From Blastococcus aggregatus (GTDB taxonomy: Bacteria; Actinomycetota; Actinomycetes; Mycobacteriales; Geodermatophilaceae): a stretch of 64,000 nt of DNA. The stretch covers positions 186,001 to 250,000 of the forward strand of contig NZ_OBQI01000004.1 in NCBI RefSeq assembly GCF_900221005.1. Direction: 5' to 3'. A program made the translations under genes and the position numbers. Shown in pieces: positions 9,153-19,338 of the stretch; within the stretch, counting starts at the first letter, position 1, and every line of letters starts with the position of its first letter. Under the pieces are notes generated by a model that ran no database searches, was not told the origin of the DNA, and saw nothing but the letters and a program-made list of their open reading frames with translations.

Positions 9153-9797
9153 GTGACCCAGCTGCTGAGAGTCCAGAACTTCACCGTGTCGAGCGACGGA
9201 TTCGGTGCCGGCGAGGGGCAGAGCCTGGAACGGCCGTTCGGGCACGCGAACCCCGGCGAGCTGATGGCCTGGGCCCTCGGCACGGCGAGCTTCCCCAACC
9301 GCACCGAACCCGGCGGCAGCCGCGGGCTGGACGACTACTTCACGCGGGACTTCGCCCACGGCATCGGCGCCGAGATCATGGGCCGGAACAAGTTCGGGCC
9401 GCAGCGCGGGCCGTGGACCGACCACGAGTGGCAGGGCTGGTGGGGCGACGAGCCGCCGTTCCACACACCGGTGTTCGTCATGACCCACCACCCGCGGCCG
9501 CCGTTCACGCTGTCGGACACCACGTTCTCATTCGTCGGCGGCGACCCGGCGGCGGTGCTGGAGCAGGCGAAGGCCGCGGCCGGCGGACAGGACGTGCGGC
9601 TCGGCGGCGGGGCGTCGGTCGTCCGGCAGTTCCTCGACGCCGACCTCGTCGACACCCTGCACGTGGCGGTCTCGCCGCTGGAGCTCGGGTCGGGAACGCG
9701 GCTGTGGACGTCGCCCGACGAGCTGCTCGACCGCTTCCACCGCGAGGTCGTCCCCAGCCCGAGCGGTGTCGTGCACCACCTCTTCTGGCGGAGGTGA
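9153..9797 (+). CDS. Dihydrofolate reductase-like (RibD C-terminal fold) protein
   Basis: A 214-residue protein of the DHFR/RibD_C superfamily, recognisable by MGRNKFGP, the glycine-rich RLGGGASVVRQFLDADLVD and the closing VSPLELGSGTRLW. Family members reduce pteridine- or pyrimidine-like substrates with NADPH, but most genomic copies are uncharacterised. GAGGAG precedes the GTG at 9153. It is divergent from the ArsR-SulP operon. A second, shorter paralogue lies at 45919-46476. Confidence 0.85.
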   Translation: MTQLLRVQNFTVSSDGFGAGEGQSLERPFGHANPGELMAWALGTASFPNRTEPGGSRGLDDYFTRDFAHGIGAEIMGRNKFGPQRGPWTDHEWQGWWGDEPPFHTPVFVMTHHPRPPFTLSDTTFSFVGGDPAAVLEQAKAAAGGQDVRLGGGASVVRQFLDADLVDTLHVAVSPLELGSGTRLWTSPDELLDRFHREVVPSPSGVVHHLFWRR

Positions 9798-9893
9798 CCA
9801 CGGCTACCGCGCCAGACCCGTCCGGCACCGAGGACACGCCGCCTGCGTCAGCCGGCGCCGCGCGGCCACCTGAGCCCACGGCCGCGCCGACCG

Positions 9894-12080
9894 CTACGCA
9901 CACGCCATCGTGCGAGGACTTCCCCCGGGGCTCGCGGCGAGCAGTGCGACGTCGTCGCTGACCTCCCCGCCGGCCTGCACCGCGGCCATGAGGTCGTCGC
10001 AGAGGGCGTCGACCCCCGACGGGGCGGCGGAGAACCGGTCGGCCAGCTCGGCCAGGCCGTCGTCGAGCAGCCGGTCGTGCCGTTCGACGAGACCGTCGGT
10101 GAACAGCAGCACCGTGGACCCGGGCAGCAGCGGCGACTCGCACTCGGCGTAGGCGGCGGACCGCCGGACCCCGAGCGGGAACCCGACCCGGAGGTCCACC
10201 GCACGGACCCGCCCGGGCCGGTCGCCCACCGGCGGCATCCGCATGAGGGGCGCCAGGTGGCCGGCGCTGGCGACGCTCAACCGGGCGCGCGCCGCGTCCA
10301 CCTGGACGTAGCAGCAGGTCACGAAGACGCCGTCGTCGTCGCCGTCGGCGCCGGCGCCGGCGCCGAGGTCGTGGACGGCAGTGCTGAGCGACTCGAGCAC
10401 CGCGCCCGGTGGGCTGCCGCTCCGGGCGAGGGCCCGGGCCAGAGCGCGCACCTGTCCCATGAGGCCGGCCGCGGTCACGCCGTGGCCGGCCACGTCCCCG
10501 ATGAGCAGGCCGAGGCGGCCCCCGGGGAGACCGAAGGCGTCGAACCAGTCACCGCCGGCGCGTACGGCCTCACCGGCCGGCTGGTACCGCGCCGCGAGCT
10601 GCCACCCCGGGACGTCGGGGAGCCGACGGGGCAGGAGGCTGCGCTGGAGGACCTCGGAGATCTGCCGTTGCCCGTCGGCCAGTCGCGCCCGTTCCAGCGC
10701 ACCGGAGCACAGTTCCGCGATGGTGTGCGCCCGCATGATCTCCTCGGCGGCGAACCGGCGTGGATCCGGCCAGCCGAAGGAGACGGTGCCGAGCAGCCGT
10801 CCCTGGACCTGCAGCGGCAACTGCACCCACGCCTGCTCCGCCACCTCCACCCCGACCAGGGCCGGATACAGCCGGTCCCGCTCGGCCAGCGACCCGAACA
10901 CCACCGGCCGGCCGGTGGCGAACACGTCGCGCGAGGGCAGCGGCGCATCCAACGGCCAGTGCTCGAACTGGGCCCGGGTCCGGCCGGGCACCGTGCTGGT
11001 GGGCACCGCCATCCTGAAGGAGCGGGTCTCGGGGTCGTAGATGCCCACGATGGCAACGGTGGCGCCCAGCACCGCCGGGGTCTGCTCGGTCAGGATGGCG
11101 GCGACCTCGTCGGCGGTCGAGGCGACCGCGAGGGCGCCGGCAAGGAACTGCAGCCGCCGGGCCAGGTCCCGCTCGGCGCGTTGCTCGTCACCGCGCCGCG
11201 CCCGATGGGCGGCCGCCGCGCAGCCGCGGGCGACCGCGGCCAGCAGCTCTCGGTCGACCGGCCCGAGCTGGCCCCGGTCGGTGAAGTGCACCGCGAGGTA
11301 ACCCAGCCGCTCACCGTCGAGGAGCAGGGGCTGGACCGCGGCCGCCTCGAAGGCGGTGCCGGCCAGGATCGCCGCCGCCTGGGGGAACTGCTCGACCGCG
11401 GCCCGCCGGTCGGCGAAGTAGCGCGCCCGCCCGTCGCGCACCACGGCGGGGCCGGGCAGCGCGGCATCCGCCGGCAGCTCCGCGAAGGCGCCCACCACCT
11501 CTCCGGGAAAGCCCACGGTGATGACCCGCAGGACGTCGCGGCCCGGCTCCACCAGGCCGACGGAGCAGGCGGCCGCCCCCACGGCCGCGGCGGCGCGGTC
11601 GAGCGCGACCCGGAGGACGTCGTCGAGGGAGAGGGCACCGGAGAGCTCCTCGGTGAGCGCCTCCAGGGACGCGGCCGCGTCCAGGGCGCGGCGGTACTCG
11701 GTGACGTCCTCGATCGCGACGACCAGGGTCTCCGGCCGTCCGCCCACGGCGACTCCGGGGCTGACGTCGATCCGCAGGCAGGTCGAGGCACCGCGCCGCG
11801 GCGCGCCGCCTCCGGGCACCAGACGCCCGGCCACGGGGCGGCCGTCGGCCAGCACCTCCCGGCAGGCGGCCACCACCGGCTCGGCTCCGGGCAGCACGTC
11901 GCCCAGCAGGCGCCCGACCGGGTCGGCCGGTGCTCCGCCGCCGACGCCGACCACAGCTCTCAGCGCCCGGTTGGCCAGCATAACACGGAGCTCGCGGTCG
12001 ACGATCGCCAGCCCTGTCGGCAGCAGCTCCAGCGCGGCGCGGGGACCTGCGGGGTCCTCCGGCGGCTCGGGGATGCCCAT
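9894..12080 (-). CDS. SpoIIE-family PP2C phosphatase with PAS and two GAF domains
   Basis: A 728-residue signalling phosphatase. A PAS domain (about 15-120) is followed by two GAF domains (about 135-295 and 310-470) and a PP2C/SpoIIE catalytic domain (about 500-720). The metal-binding Asp motifs GGDWFD and GDVAGHG and the late DGLVERHD are present. Such enzymes dephosphorylate a STAS anti-anti-sigma protein in response to a signal. The STAS gene lies 40 bp upstream on the same strand, so the pair forms a partner-switching unit. No anti-sigma kinase gene is seen nearby. Confidence 0.9.
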   Translation of the reverse strand: MGIPEPPEDPAGPRAALELLPTGLAIVDRELRVMLANRALRAVVGVGGGAPADPVGRLLGDVLPGAEPVVAACREVLADGRPVAGRLVPGGGAPRRGASTCLRIDVSPGVAVGGRPETLVVAIEDVTEYRRALDAAASLEALTEELSGALSLDDVLRVALDRAAAAVGAAACSVGLVEPGRDVLRVITVGFPGEVVGAFAELPADAALPGPAVVRDGRARYFADRRAAVEQFPQAAAILAGTAFEAAAVQPLLLDGERLGYLAVHFTDRGQLGPVDRELLAAVARGCAAAAHRARRGDEQRAERDLARRLQFLAGALAVASTADEVAAILTEQTPAVLGATVAIVGIYDPETRSFRMAVPTSTVPGRTRAQFEHWPLDAPLPSRDVFATGRPVVFGSLAERDRLYPALVGVEVAEQAWVQLPLQVQGRLLGTVSFGWPDPRRFAAEEIMRAHTIAELCSGALERARLADGQRQISEVLQRSLLPRRLPDVPGWQLAARYQPAGEAVRAGGDWFDAFGLPGGRLGLLIGDVAGHGVTAAGLMGQVRALARALARSGSPPGAVLESLSTAVHDLGAGAGADGDDDGVFVTCCYVQVDAARARLSVASAGHLAPLMRMPPVGDRPGRVRAVDLRVGFPLGVRRSAAYAECESPLLPGSTVLLFTDGLVERHDRLLDDGLAELADRFSAAPSGVDALCDDLMAAVQAGGEVSDDVALLAASPGGSPRTMACA

Positions 12081-12120
12081 GCCTGCTCCTCCTCTCCACG
12101 GACCGATCGCTGACCGCCGC

Positions 12121-12594
12121 TCACCGGTCCGTGCGTCGGGTGCCGCGCTCAGCCGCTCGGGCCGGCCGACGGGGCTCGCCGCTCGCAGGCGGGCCGGCAG
12201 GGGGATCCGGGCGCGGGAGCAGGGACGCGATGCCCGCCAGCTGGATCACGCGCAGCATCTGGCGGGACGCCGAGCGGAGCACCGGACGACGACCGGCCGC
12301 CACGGACGCCTCGACGAACATCACGATCAGGCTCACCGCCGACGAGCTGATGAAGGTCACGGCCCCGGCGTCGACGGCGTCGACCGGCTCGCGTTCCCGC
12401 CCGTGCTCGGCCCGGAACCGTGCAGCGACGGCGGTGTCCACGTTGCCGGCCAGTCGCAGGACGCGACGGCCGGAGCTCTCCAGCTCGACCGTGATCGACC
12501 CGGCGGCACCGGCTGACCCGCGCTCCGCGTCCACGTGCGCTCCCTCGCCGGCGACCAGCAGCGGGCGTGCAGGGGCCGTGCGGCCCGGCTCCAC
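12121..12594 (-). CDS. STAS-domain anti-sigma factor antagonist
   Basis: A 157-residue protein with a STAS domain at about residues 35-125. The [19 protein letters not shown] stretch holds the Ser cluster where SpoIIAA/RsbV-type proteins are phosphorylated. The core is followed by a Pro/Arg-rich tail. It is the first gene of the operon with the SpoIIE phosphatase, which is its probable partner. The sigma factor that would be released is not identified; the SigB-like gene at 13364 is a neighbour but belongs to another sigma group. Confidence 0.85.
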   Translation of the reverse strand: MEPGRTAPARPLLVAGEGAHVDAERGSAGAAGSITVELESSGRRVLRLAGNVDTAVAARFRAEHGREREPVDAVDAGAVTFISSSAVSLIVMFVEASVAAGRRPVLRSASRQMLRVIQLAGIASLLPRPDPPAGPPASGEPRRPARAAERGTRRTDR

Positions 12595-12688
12595 CGCCCG
12601 CCCGTGCCGACGCTACGCCGCAAGCCCTGATCGCGGCACGCTTCAAGGCCGGCAGTTCCGTGCCCGAGCGCTAGGCGAGGATGGACGG

Positions 12689-13120
12689 GTGCGCGCGGTC
12701 GTGAGCAGGGTCAATGCAGCCGCTGTAACGGTCGACGGCGCCGTCGTGGGCGAGATCGGCGCGGGACTGCTGGCACTGGTCGGGGTCGGTCACGACGACG
12801 ACGTCGCCCGGGCGCGGCTGCTGGCCCGGAAGATCCACGAGCTGCGCATCTTCCCGGGGACCGACGGCGCCGTGTCGGCGTCCGACCTGGGCCTTCCGGT
12901 GCTGGTCGTCAGCCAGTTCACGCTCTACGCCGACACCCGCAAGGGCCGGCGCCCCTCCTGGTCCGAGGCGGCCCCGGGCGAGACCGCGGAGCCGCTGGTC
13001 GCGGAGGTGGTGGCCGAGTTGCGGCGCCGCGGCGCGACGGTGGCCACCGGGGTGTTCGGCGCACGGATGCAGGTCTCCTCGGTCAACGAGGGACCGATGA
13101 CCTTGCTGCTCGAGGTCTGA
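12689..13120 (+). CDS. dtd: D-aminoacyl-tRNA deacylase
   Basis: A 143-residue cytosolic enzyme that hydrolyses D-aminoacyl-tRNA, protecting translation from D-amino acids. The two family motifs are present: [17 protein letters not shown] and the C-terminal NEGPMT, which carries the Gly-cisPro proofreading loop. The length matches the family norm. The GTG at 12689 opens with the expected VRAVVSRV. It stands alone upstream of the SigB-like gene, which has its own promoter region. Confidence 0.96.
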   Translation: MRAVVSRVNAAAVTVDGAVVGEIGAGLLALVGVGHDDDVARARLLARKIHELRIFPGTDGAVSASDLGLPVLVVSQFTLYADTRKGRRPSWSEAAPGETAEPLVAEVVAELRRRGATVATGVFGARMQVSSVNEGPMTLLLEV

Positions 13121-13192
13121 GCCCGGTCGCCTGCGGGTAGTGGGCGTGAGCGACAACACTCCCTGCGGGTTGCCTGTGAACCGGGGGATGGC

Positions 13193-13219
13193 GGAACACA
13201 CGCCCCCGTACCGACCGTT
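13193..13219 (+). promoter_or_regulatory. Possible stress-type promoter of the sigma factor gene
   Basis: GGAAC at 13193-13197 and GTT at 13217-13219 are separated by 19 bases. This resembles SigE/SigH/SigmaR-type promoters (GGAAT or GGAAC, about 17-19 bases, GTT). Mycobacterial sigB is known to be driven by such ECF sigma factors. The match is short and could be chance. Confidence 0.35.
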
Positions 13220-13363
13220 GTGCAGGGCGTACCACACCGGACACATGAGCAACGGGGCCGGTCCGGACACCCCGGAACCCCATTGACGCCCGGATGCCAG
13301 GACCGCCGCGCCACCGATGACCGGCGGATGCATCCGAACCGAAGGCAAGGACGAAGAAGCATC

Positions 13364-14356
<993 letters not shown>

Positions 14357-14420
14357 GGTCCTCCGGACCTCACCGCGGCCAGGAGCCGCCCCCGGCTGCG
14401 CTGGGCGTGTCCACGGCGCA

Positions 14421-14454
14421 CGAGAGCCCGTCCCTCACCAGGGACGGGCTCTCG
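14421..14454 (+). terminator. Hairpin terminator after the sigma factor gene
   Basis: A perfect 15-bp stem (14421-14435 with 14440-14454, arm CGAGAGCCCGTCCCT) with a four-base loop, then TCGTCT. It lies 65 bp after the sigma factor stop and just before the convergent Pat gene ends, so it may terminate in both directions. Confidence 0.85.
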
Positions 14455-14459
14455 TCGTC

Positions 14460-17177
14460 TCACACAGGCGACCTCATGCGGCGGGGGCCGGGGTCGACGC
14501 GCGCCGTGGGCGGGCCGACGCGAGCGGTGCCGCCGGCGACCACCAGTGACCGCCCGCCGTGCCAGGGGTTGGCCGGGCCCACGATCACCGGCTCGAGGGT
14601 CAGACGCAGCACCTCGGGCAGGTCGTCGGCCAGCCGGGCGACGCGCAGCAGCAGGTCCTCCAGCGCCGCGGTGTCGACCGGCTCCGAACCTCGCCAGCCG
14701 TCGAGCAGCGGCCAGGCCCGCGGGCCGCGCACGAGCTCCGCGGCGTCGAGGTCGGTGAGCGGCAGCGTCCGGAACGCGCGGTCGCCGAGCAGCTCGGTGG
14801 CCACTCCCCCGACGCCGAAGCTGACCAGCGCGCCGAACGACGGGTCGTCGACGATCTCCACGACCGTGGCCACGCCCGGGGCCGCCATCTCCTGCACGAT
14901 CACCGGGTCGCCGGAGGGGATGGCGGCGTAGGCGGTGCGCACCGCATCGGCGTCGACCAGGTCCAGGCGCACACCGCCCAGGTCCGAGCGGTGCCGCAGC
15001 CAGGGCGCCGTCGACTTGAGCACCACCGGGTAGCCGATCTCGGCCGCCGCCGCGACGGCCGCCTCGGGGTCGGTGACCGTCCGGGTGTGCAGCAGGGGCA
15101 CGCCGTAGGCGCCGAGCAGCGCGATCAGCTCGTCGTCGTCCAGCTCGCGGCCGGCCGGTGCCGCCTCCAGCGCGCGGCGCACCACCGTCCGGGCAGCATC
15201 CTCGTCCACGTCGGGCAGCTCGGGGACCTCCCCGACGGGACGGCGCCGCCAGCGGGCGTACTCGCTGGCCTTGGCCAGCGCGATCACCGCGCGCTCGGGC
15301 GTGCTGTAGGAGGGCACGGAGCCGCGGGCCGGCATGCCGTGCTCGTCGAGGACCGCGAGTTCGGGCGGGATGCCCTCGGTGGAGAGGAAGCTGGCGACGA
15401 CCGGCTTGGTCGAGCCGACCGCGACGTCGCGCAGCGCGGGGCCGAACTCGTCCGACCCGGCCATCAGCGGCGGCAGGAACACGGCGATGACCGCGTCCAC
15501 GCCCTCGTCGTCGACCGCCTGCTGCAGCGCGGACCGGAACTGCTCGGGCGTTCCGTTCACCCCGATGTCGACCGGGCGCTCGTGGGCCAGCTGCAGCCCC
15601 TCCTCCAGCACCGCGTCGGCGACCAGCACCCCGATGGCGGTGGAGTTGCCGACGATCGCGACCCGGTCGCCGGCCGGCAGCGGCTGGTGGGCCAGCAGGG
15701 TGCCGACGTCGAACAGCTGGGCCACCGTCTCGACGCGGATCACGCCGGCGGAGGCGAACAGCGCCGCGACCGACTGCTCCGGTACCGCGACCGACGTGCC
15801 GGCCAGCCCCGGGGTGACGCCGACGTGGCGGCCGCTCTTCACCGCGACCACCGGCTTGGTACGGCCGACGGTCCGGGCCAGGCGGGCGAACTTGCGGGGG
15901 TTACCGAAGCTCTCCAGGTGCAGCAGCACCACCTCGGTGCCCGGGTCGGTGGCCCAGTACTGGAGCAGGTCGTTCCCGCTGACGTCGGCGCGGTTGCCGG
16001 CGGACACGAACGTGGACAGCCCGATGCCCCGGCCACGGGCCCGCTCCAGCAGGGCCACGCCCAGCGCCCCGGACTGGGCGAAGAAGCCGACCCGGCCGCG
16101 CCCGGGGACCATCGGCGCCAGCGAGGCGTTCAGCCGGACACCGGGGTCGGTGTTCACGATGCCCAGGCAGTTCGGTCCCACGACCCGCATGCCCGAGGCG
16201 CGAGCGGAGGCGACCAGCCGGCGCTCGGCCTCCCGCCCCTCGGGCCCGGACTCCCCGAAGCCGCCGGAGACCACGACCAGCCCGCGCACCCGCTTGCGGC
16301 GGCAGGCCTCGACGACGCCGGCCACCTCGTCGGCCGGAACGGCCAGGACGGCGAGGTCCACGTCGTCGGGGATGGCCTCGATGTCGGCGTAGGCGGGCAC
16401 GCCGCGCACGTGCCTGGCCGAGGGGTTGACCGGGTAGATCGGACCGGCGAAGCCGTAGTCGAGCAGGTGCCGCAGCAGCGCGTTGCCGATCTTGCCGTCG
16501 TCGTTGCTGGCGCCCACGACGGCCACCGACGAGGGCGTGAGCAGCCGGGCGATGGAGCGCGACTCGCTGCGCTGCTCGCGCTCGTAGGTGACCGCGAGCG
16601 CGTCCTCGGTCTGCTCGATCGGGAAGGTGAGGTGGACGACGCCGTCCTCGTAGGAACGCTGGGACTTGTAGCCGGCGTCCTGGAAGACCCGCACCATCGT
16701 GCTGTTCTGGGCGAGCACCTCGGCGACGAAGCGCTTGATCCCGCGCTCGCGGGCGGCCGCGGCCAGGTGCTCGAGCAGCACCGACCCCAGCCCGCGGCGC
16801 TGGTGGGCGTCCTCGATGAGGAACGCGACCTCGGCGTCGTCGGTGCCGGGATAGCGGTCGTAGCGGCCCACGCCGATGATCTGGTCCCCGAGGAGCACGA
16901 CGAACGCGACCCGGGAGTCGTGGTCGACGTGCGTGAAGCGGTGCAGCTCCTTGGCCGACAGCCGCTTCATCGGGCCGAAGAACCGGTAGTACCGCGTCTG
17001 GTCGCTGCTGCGGTCCATGAGCCCGGTGAGCGCGTCGGCGTCCTCCGGGCGGATCGGCCGCAGGTGCACCGTGCCGCCGTCGGCGGCCACGATGTCGGCC
17101 TCCCAGTGCCGCGGCGGGGTGGGCGGGGCGTCGTCTTCGGCCGGCGTGGCGGTCACCGGTCCTCGCGGCTCAGTCAC
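14460..17177 (-). CDS. Pat-type protein acetyltransferase: GNAT fused to NDP-forming acyl-CoA synthetase
   Basis: A 905-residue protein with a GNAT domain first (about residues 35-195, acetyl-CoA loop [10 protein letters not shown]). An NDP-forming acyl-CoA synthetase-like region follows: CoA-binding [18 protein letters not shown], the succinyl-CoA-ligase-like middle, and an ATP-grasp domain near the C-terminus ([18 protein letters not shown]). The GNAT-first order is that described for actinobacterial Pat, the reverse of enterobacterial Pat. Such enzymes acetylate lysines of acetyl-CoA synthetase and other proteins. The GTG start overlaps the end of the deacetylase gene by 8 bp. Confidence 0.9.
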   Translation of the reverse strand: MTEPRGPVTATPAEDDAPPTPPRHWEADIVAADGGTVHLRPIRPEDADALTGLMDRSSDQTRYYRFFGPMKRLSAKELHRFTHVDHDSRVAFVVLLGDQIIGVGRYDRYPGTDDAEVAFLIEDAHQRRGLGSVLLEHLAAAARERGIKRFVAEVLAQNSTMVRVFQDAGYKSQRSYEDGVVHLTFPIEQTEDALAVTYEREQRSESRSIARLLTPSSVAVVGASNDDGKIGNALLRHLLDYGFAGPIYPVNPSARHVRGVPAYADIEAIPDDVDLAVLAVPADEVAGVVEACRRKRVRGLVVVSGGFGESGPEGREAERRLVASARASGMRVVGPNCLGIVNTDPGVRLNASLAPMVPGRGRVGFFAQSGALGVALLERARGRGIGLSTFVSAGNRADVSGNDLLQYWATDPGTEVVLLHLESFGNPRKFARLARTVGRTKPVVAVKSGRHVGVTPGLAGTSVAVPEQSVAALFASAGVIRVETVAQLFDVGTLLAHQPLPAGDRVAIVGNSTAIGVLVADAVLEEGLQLAHERPVDIGVNGTPEQFRSALQQAVDDEGVDAVIAVFLPPLMAGSDEFGPALRDVAVGSTKPVVASFLSTEGIPPELAVLDEHGMPARGSVPSYSTPERAVIALAKASEYARWRRRPVGEVPELPDVDEDAARTVVRRALEAAPAGRELDDDELIALLGAYGVPLLHTRTVTDPEAAVAAAAEIGYPVVLKSTAPWLRHRSDLGGVRLDLVDADAVRTAYAAIPSGDPVIVQEMAAPGVATVVEIVDDPSFGALVSFGVGGVATELLGDRAFRTLPLTDLDAAELVRGPRAWPLLDGWRGSEPVDTAALEDLLLRVARLADDLPEVLRLTLEPVIVGPANPWHGGRSLVVAGGTARVGPPTARVDPGPRRMRSPV

Positions 17178-18351
17178 GGGGGTCGTCCGGATCGAGGCCG
17201 AACAGCGGGAAGCTGGCTCGCCGGGTGCGGAGGATCGCCCGGTCCACCCGGTTCTCGGTGAAGGCGTCCCACCGGGCGAAGCCGGTGTAGCCGCCCTCGG
17301 TCATGTGCGTGGGCGGTCGGGCCCGCAGCCCGCGGGCCACGACGTCGTCCCGCCAGGACTGCGGGATCTCCGTCGCCGGGTCCAGCGGACTGCCGGACAC
17401 CTCGGCGATCAGGTGGGTCCAGGCGCGCGGCACCGCCCGGACCAGGCCGTAGCCGCCGCCCCCGAGGACGATCCAGCGCCCCTCGCAGATCTCGTGGGCC
17501 AGTTCGTGCATCGCCCGGTAGCTGGCGCGCTGCCCGTCGATGGTCAGGCCGAGGTCGGCCAGCGGGTCCTCGTGGTGGGCGTCGCACCCGCACTGCGTCA
17601 CGATGATCTGCGGCTCGAAGGCGCGCAGCACGCTGGGCACGACGGCGCTGAACGCGCGCAGCCAGGCGGAGTCCTCGGTGCCGTTGGGCAGGGCGAGGTT
17701 GACCGCGCTGCCCGACGCCTTCGCCGCGTCGCCGGTCTCCTCCGGGAAGCCGGTGCCCGGCCAGAGGGTGAGCGGGGTCTGGTGGATGCTCACCGTGAGC
17801 ACCCGGGGGTCCTCCCAGAAGGCGGCCTGGACGCCGTCGCCGTGGTGCACGTCGAGGTCGACGTAGGCGATCCGCTCGTAGCCCTGGCCGAGCAGCCAGG
17901 CGATCGCGACGGCCGCGTCGTTGAAGATGCAAAAGCCGGAGGCCGCGTCGCGCATGGCGTGGTGCAGGCCGCCGGCGATGTTGACCGCGTGCTGTGCCGC
18001 ACCGCTGTGCACCTGCTGGGCGGCCAGGAGGGTGCCGCCGGTGATCAGCGCGGCGGCGTCGTACATGGCGGGGAAGATCGGGTTGTCCGACGTCCCGAGG
18101 CCGTGGCCGACAGTCGGGTCGGACGGGGCCCGCCGGACCGCCTCGAGGTAGGCCGGGTCGTGCACGAGGGTGAGCAGCTCCGCGGTCGCCGGGTCGGGCC
18201 GCATCACCCGGAGCCGGTCGCCGGTCAGGACGCCCAGGCTGTCGGCCAGGCGCATGGTCAGGTCCAGCCGGACCGGGTGCAGCGGGTGATCTCCACCCAT
18301 GGTGTAGCCGAGCAGGCTCTCGTCCCAGATGACGGCGACGGAGTCGCTCAT
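17170..18351 (-). CDS. acuC: AcuC-type class I histone deacetylase family protein
   Basis: A 393-residue zinc-dependent deacylase. Key motifs are [10 protein letters not shown] (active-site His pair), [11 protein letters not shown] (zinc ligands), [12 protein letters not shown] and the closing LGGGGYG. AcuC reverses acetylation of acetyl-CoA synthetase. The ATG at 18351 gives the family N-terminus. It is immediately followed by the Pat acetyltransferase with an 8-bp overlap, so eraser and writer are made together. The upstream gene is the divergent IdeR-like repressor. Confidence 0.93.
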   Translation of the reverse strand: MSDSVAVIWDESLLGYTMGGDHPLHPVRLDLTMRLADSLGVLTGDRLRVMRPDPATAELLTLVHDPAYLEAVRRAPSDPTVGHGLGTSDNPIFPAMYDAAALITGGTLLAAQQVHSGAAQHAVNIAGGLHHAMRDAASGFCIFNDAAVAIAWLLGQGYERIAYVDLDVHHGDGVQAAFWEDPRVLTVSIHQTPLTLWPGTGFPEETGDAAKASGSAVNLALPNGTEDSAWLRAFSAVVPSVLRAFEPQIIVTQCGCDAHHEDPLADLGLTIDGQRASYRAMHELAHEICEGRWIVLGGGGYGLVRAVPRAWTHLIAEVSGSPLDPATEIPQSWRDDVVARGLRARPPTHMTEGGYTGFARWDAFTENRVDRAILRTRRASFPLFGLDPDDPRD

Positions 18352-18506
18352 CGCCCGACCGTCGCTCTCGCGGTCACCGCACCTCCTCGTGCCCGTGCGC
18401 GGGAGCACGACCGCCTCCCCGTCGTGCGCGACGCTACCGGCGATGACCAGGCAACGCGCCCCCTGCGTCCGCGGCGCGCGCCCCCGGCGGTGTGGCGTCC
18501 CGCCCG

Positions 18507-18512
18507 TAGACT
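18507..18512 (+). promoter_or_regulatory. -10 element of the IdeR-like gene
   Basis: TAGACT fits TANNNT and lies 25 bp before the GTG at 18538. It is followed by GGAGGAG as ribosome binding site. I see no iron box overlapping it, so autoregulation by IdeR is not evident. Confidence 0.5.
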
Positions 18513-18537
18513 GACCGATCGACCCGGAGGAGTACCT

Positions 18538-19263
18538 GTGAACGACCTGATCGACACCACGGAGATGTACCTCCGCACCATCTTCGAGCTCGAGGAGGAG
18601 GGGATCACCCCGCTTCGGGCCCGGATCGCGGAACGTCTCCACCAGAGCGGCCCCACCGTGAGCCAGACGGTGGCCCGCATGGAGCGCGACGGTCTGCTGA
18701 CCGTGGAGGGCGACCGCCACCTGCAGCTCTCCGACGAGGGCCGGCAGCTGGCCACCGCGGTCATGCGCAAGCACCGGCTGGCGGAGTGCCTCCTCGTCGA
18801 CGTCATCGGCCTGGACTACGCCGACGTCCACGAGGAGGCGTGCCGCTGGGAGCACGTCATGAGCGAGGCCGTCGAGCGCCGCTTGCTGGCCCTGCTGGGC
18901 AACCCGAGCGTCTCGCCGTTCGGCAACCCGATCCCCGGGCTCGAGGCGCTGCGCGGCGACGAGCCGCTCGGCGGCGAGACCTCCGCCGTGCTCGACGCGC
19001 TCACGGTGCTGTCCACCACGGCGACCGCCGAGGGCCGCCCCGTCGTGATCCGGCGGATCAGCGAGCAGCTGCAGGAGGATCCGGAGCTGCTGCGTGCGCT
19101 GGCCCAGCACGGCGTCCGCCCCGGTGTGACGATGCAGGCCCAGTTGGTCGAGGGCTCGGTGACCCTGGACGGCTACCCGCTGCCGCTCGACGTCGCCCGG
19201 CACATGTTCGTCAGCGCGCTCGACGAGCAGCTGAGCCCGCTGGAGGCCGCGCCCCTGCTCTGA
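18538..19263 (+). CDS. ideR: DtxR/IdeR-family iron-dependent repressor
   Basis: A 241-residue metal-dependent repressor. The N-terminal winged helix ([29 protein letters not shown]) is followed by the dimerisation and metal-binding domain ([26 protein letters not shown]) and a C-terminal SH3-like domain ([18 protein letters not shown]). Length and architecture fit IdeR/DtxR rather than the shorter MntR. With Fe(II) such proteins bind TTAGGTTAGGCTAACCTAA-like boxes. Two such boxes occur upstream of fbpA and of the aldolase operon. GGAGGAG decides the GTG start. Confidence 0.9.
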   Translation: MNDLIDTTEMYLRTIFELEEEGITPLRARIAERLHQSGPTVSQTVARMERDGLLTVEGDRHLQLSDEGRQLATAVMRKHRLAECLLVDVIGLDYADVHEEACRWEHVMSEAVERRLLALLGNPSVSPFGNPIPGLEALRGDEPLGGETSAVLDALTVLSTTATAEGRPVVIRRISEQLQEDPELLRALAQHGVRPGVTMQAQLVEGSVTLDGYPLPLDVARHMFVSALDEQLSPLEAAPLL

Positions 19264-19338
19264 GCGGGCGTCGTCCCGGGAGGGGTCGGCGCTCACTACG
19301 GTGAGCCCGACGTCGACCCCTCCTGAGAGCAGGTCCCG

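Noticed and set aside
14559..17261. 900-residue open frame on the plus strand opposite Pat
   Set aside because: It is a GC-driven shadow; the minus strand gives continuous GNAT, CoA-binding and ATP-grasp motifs.
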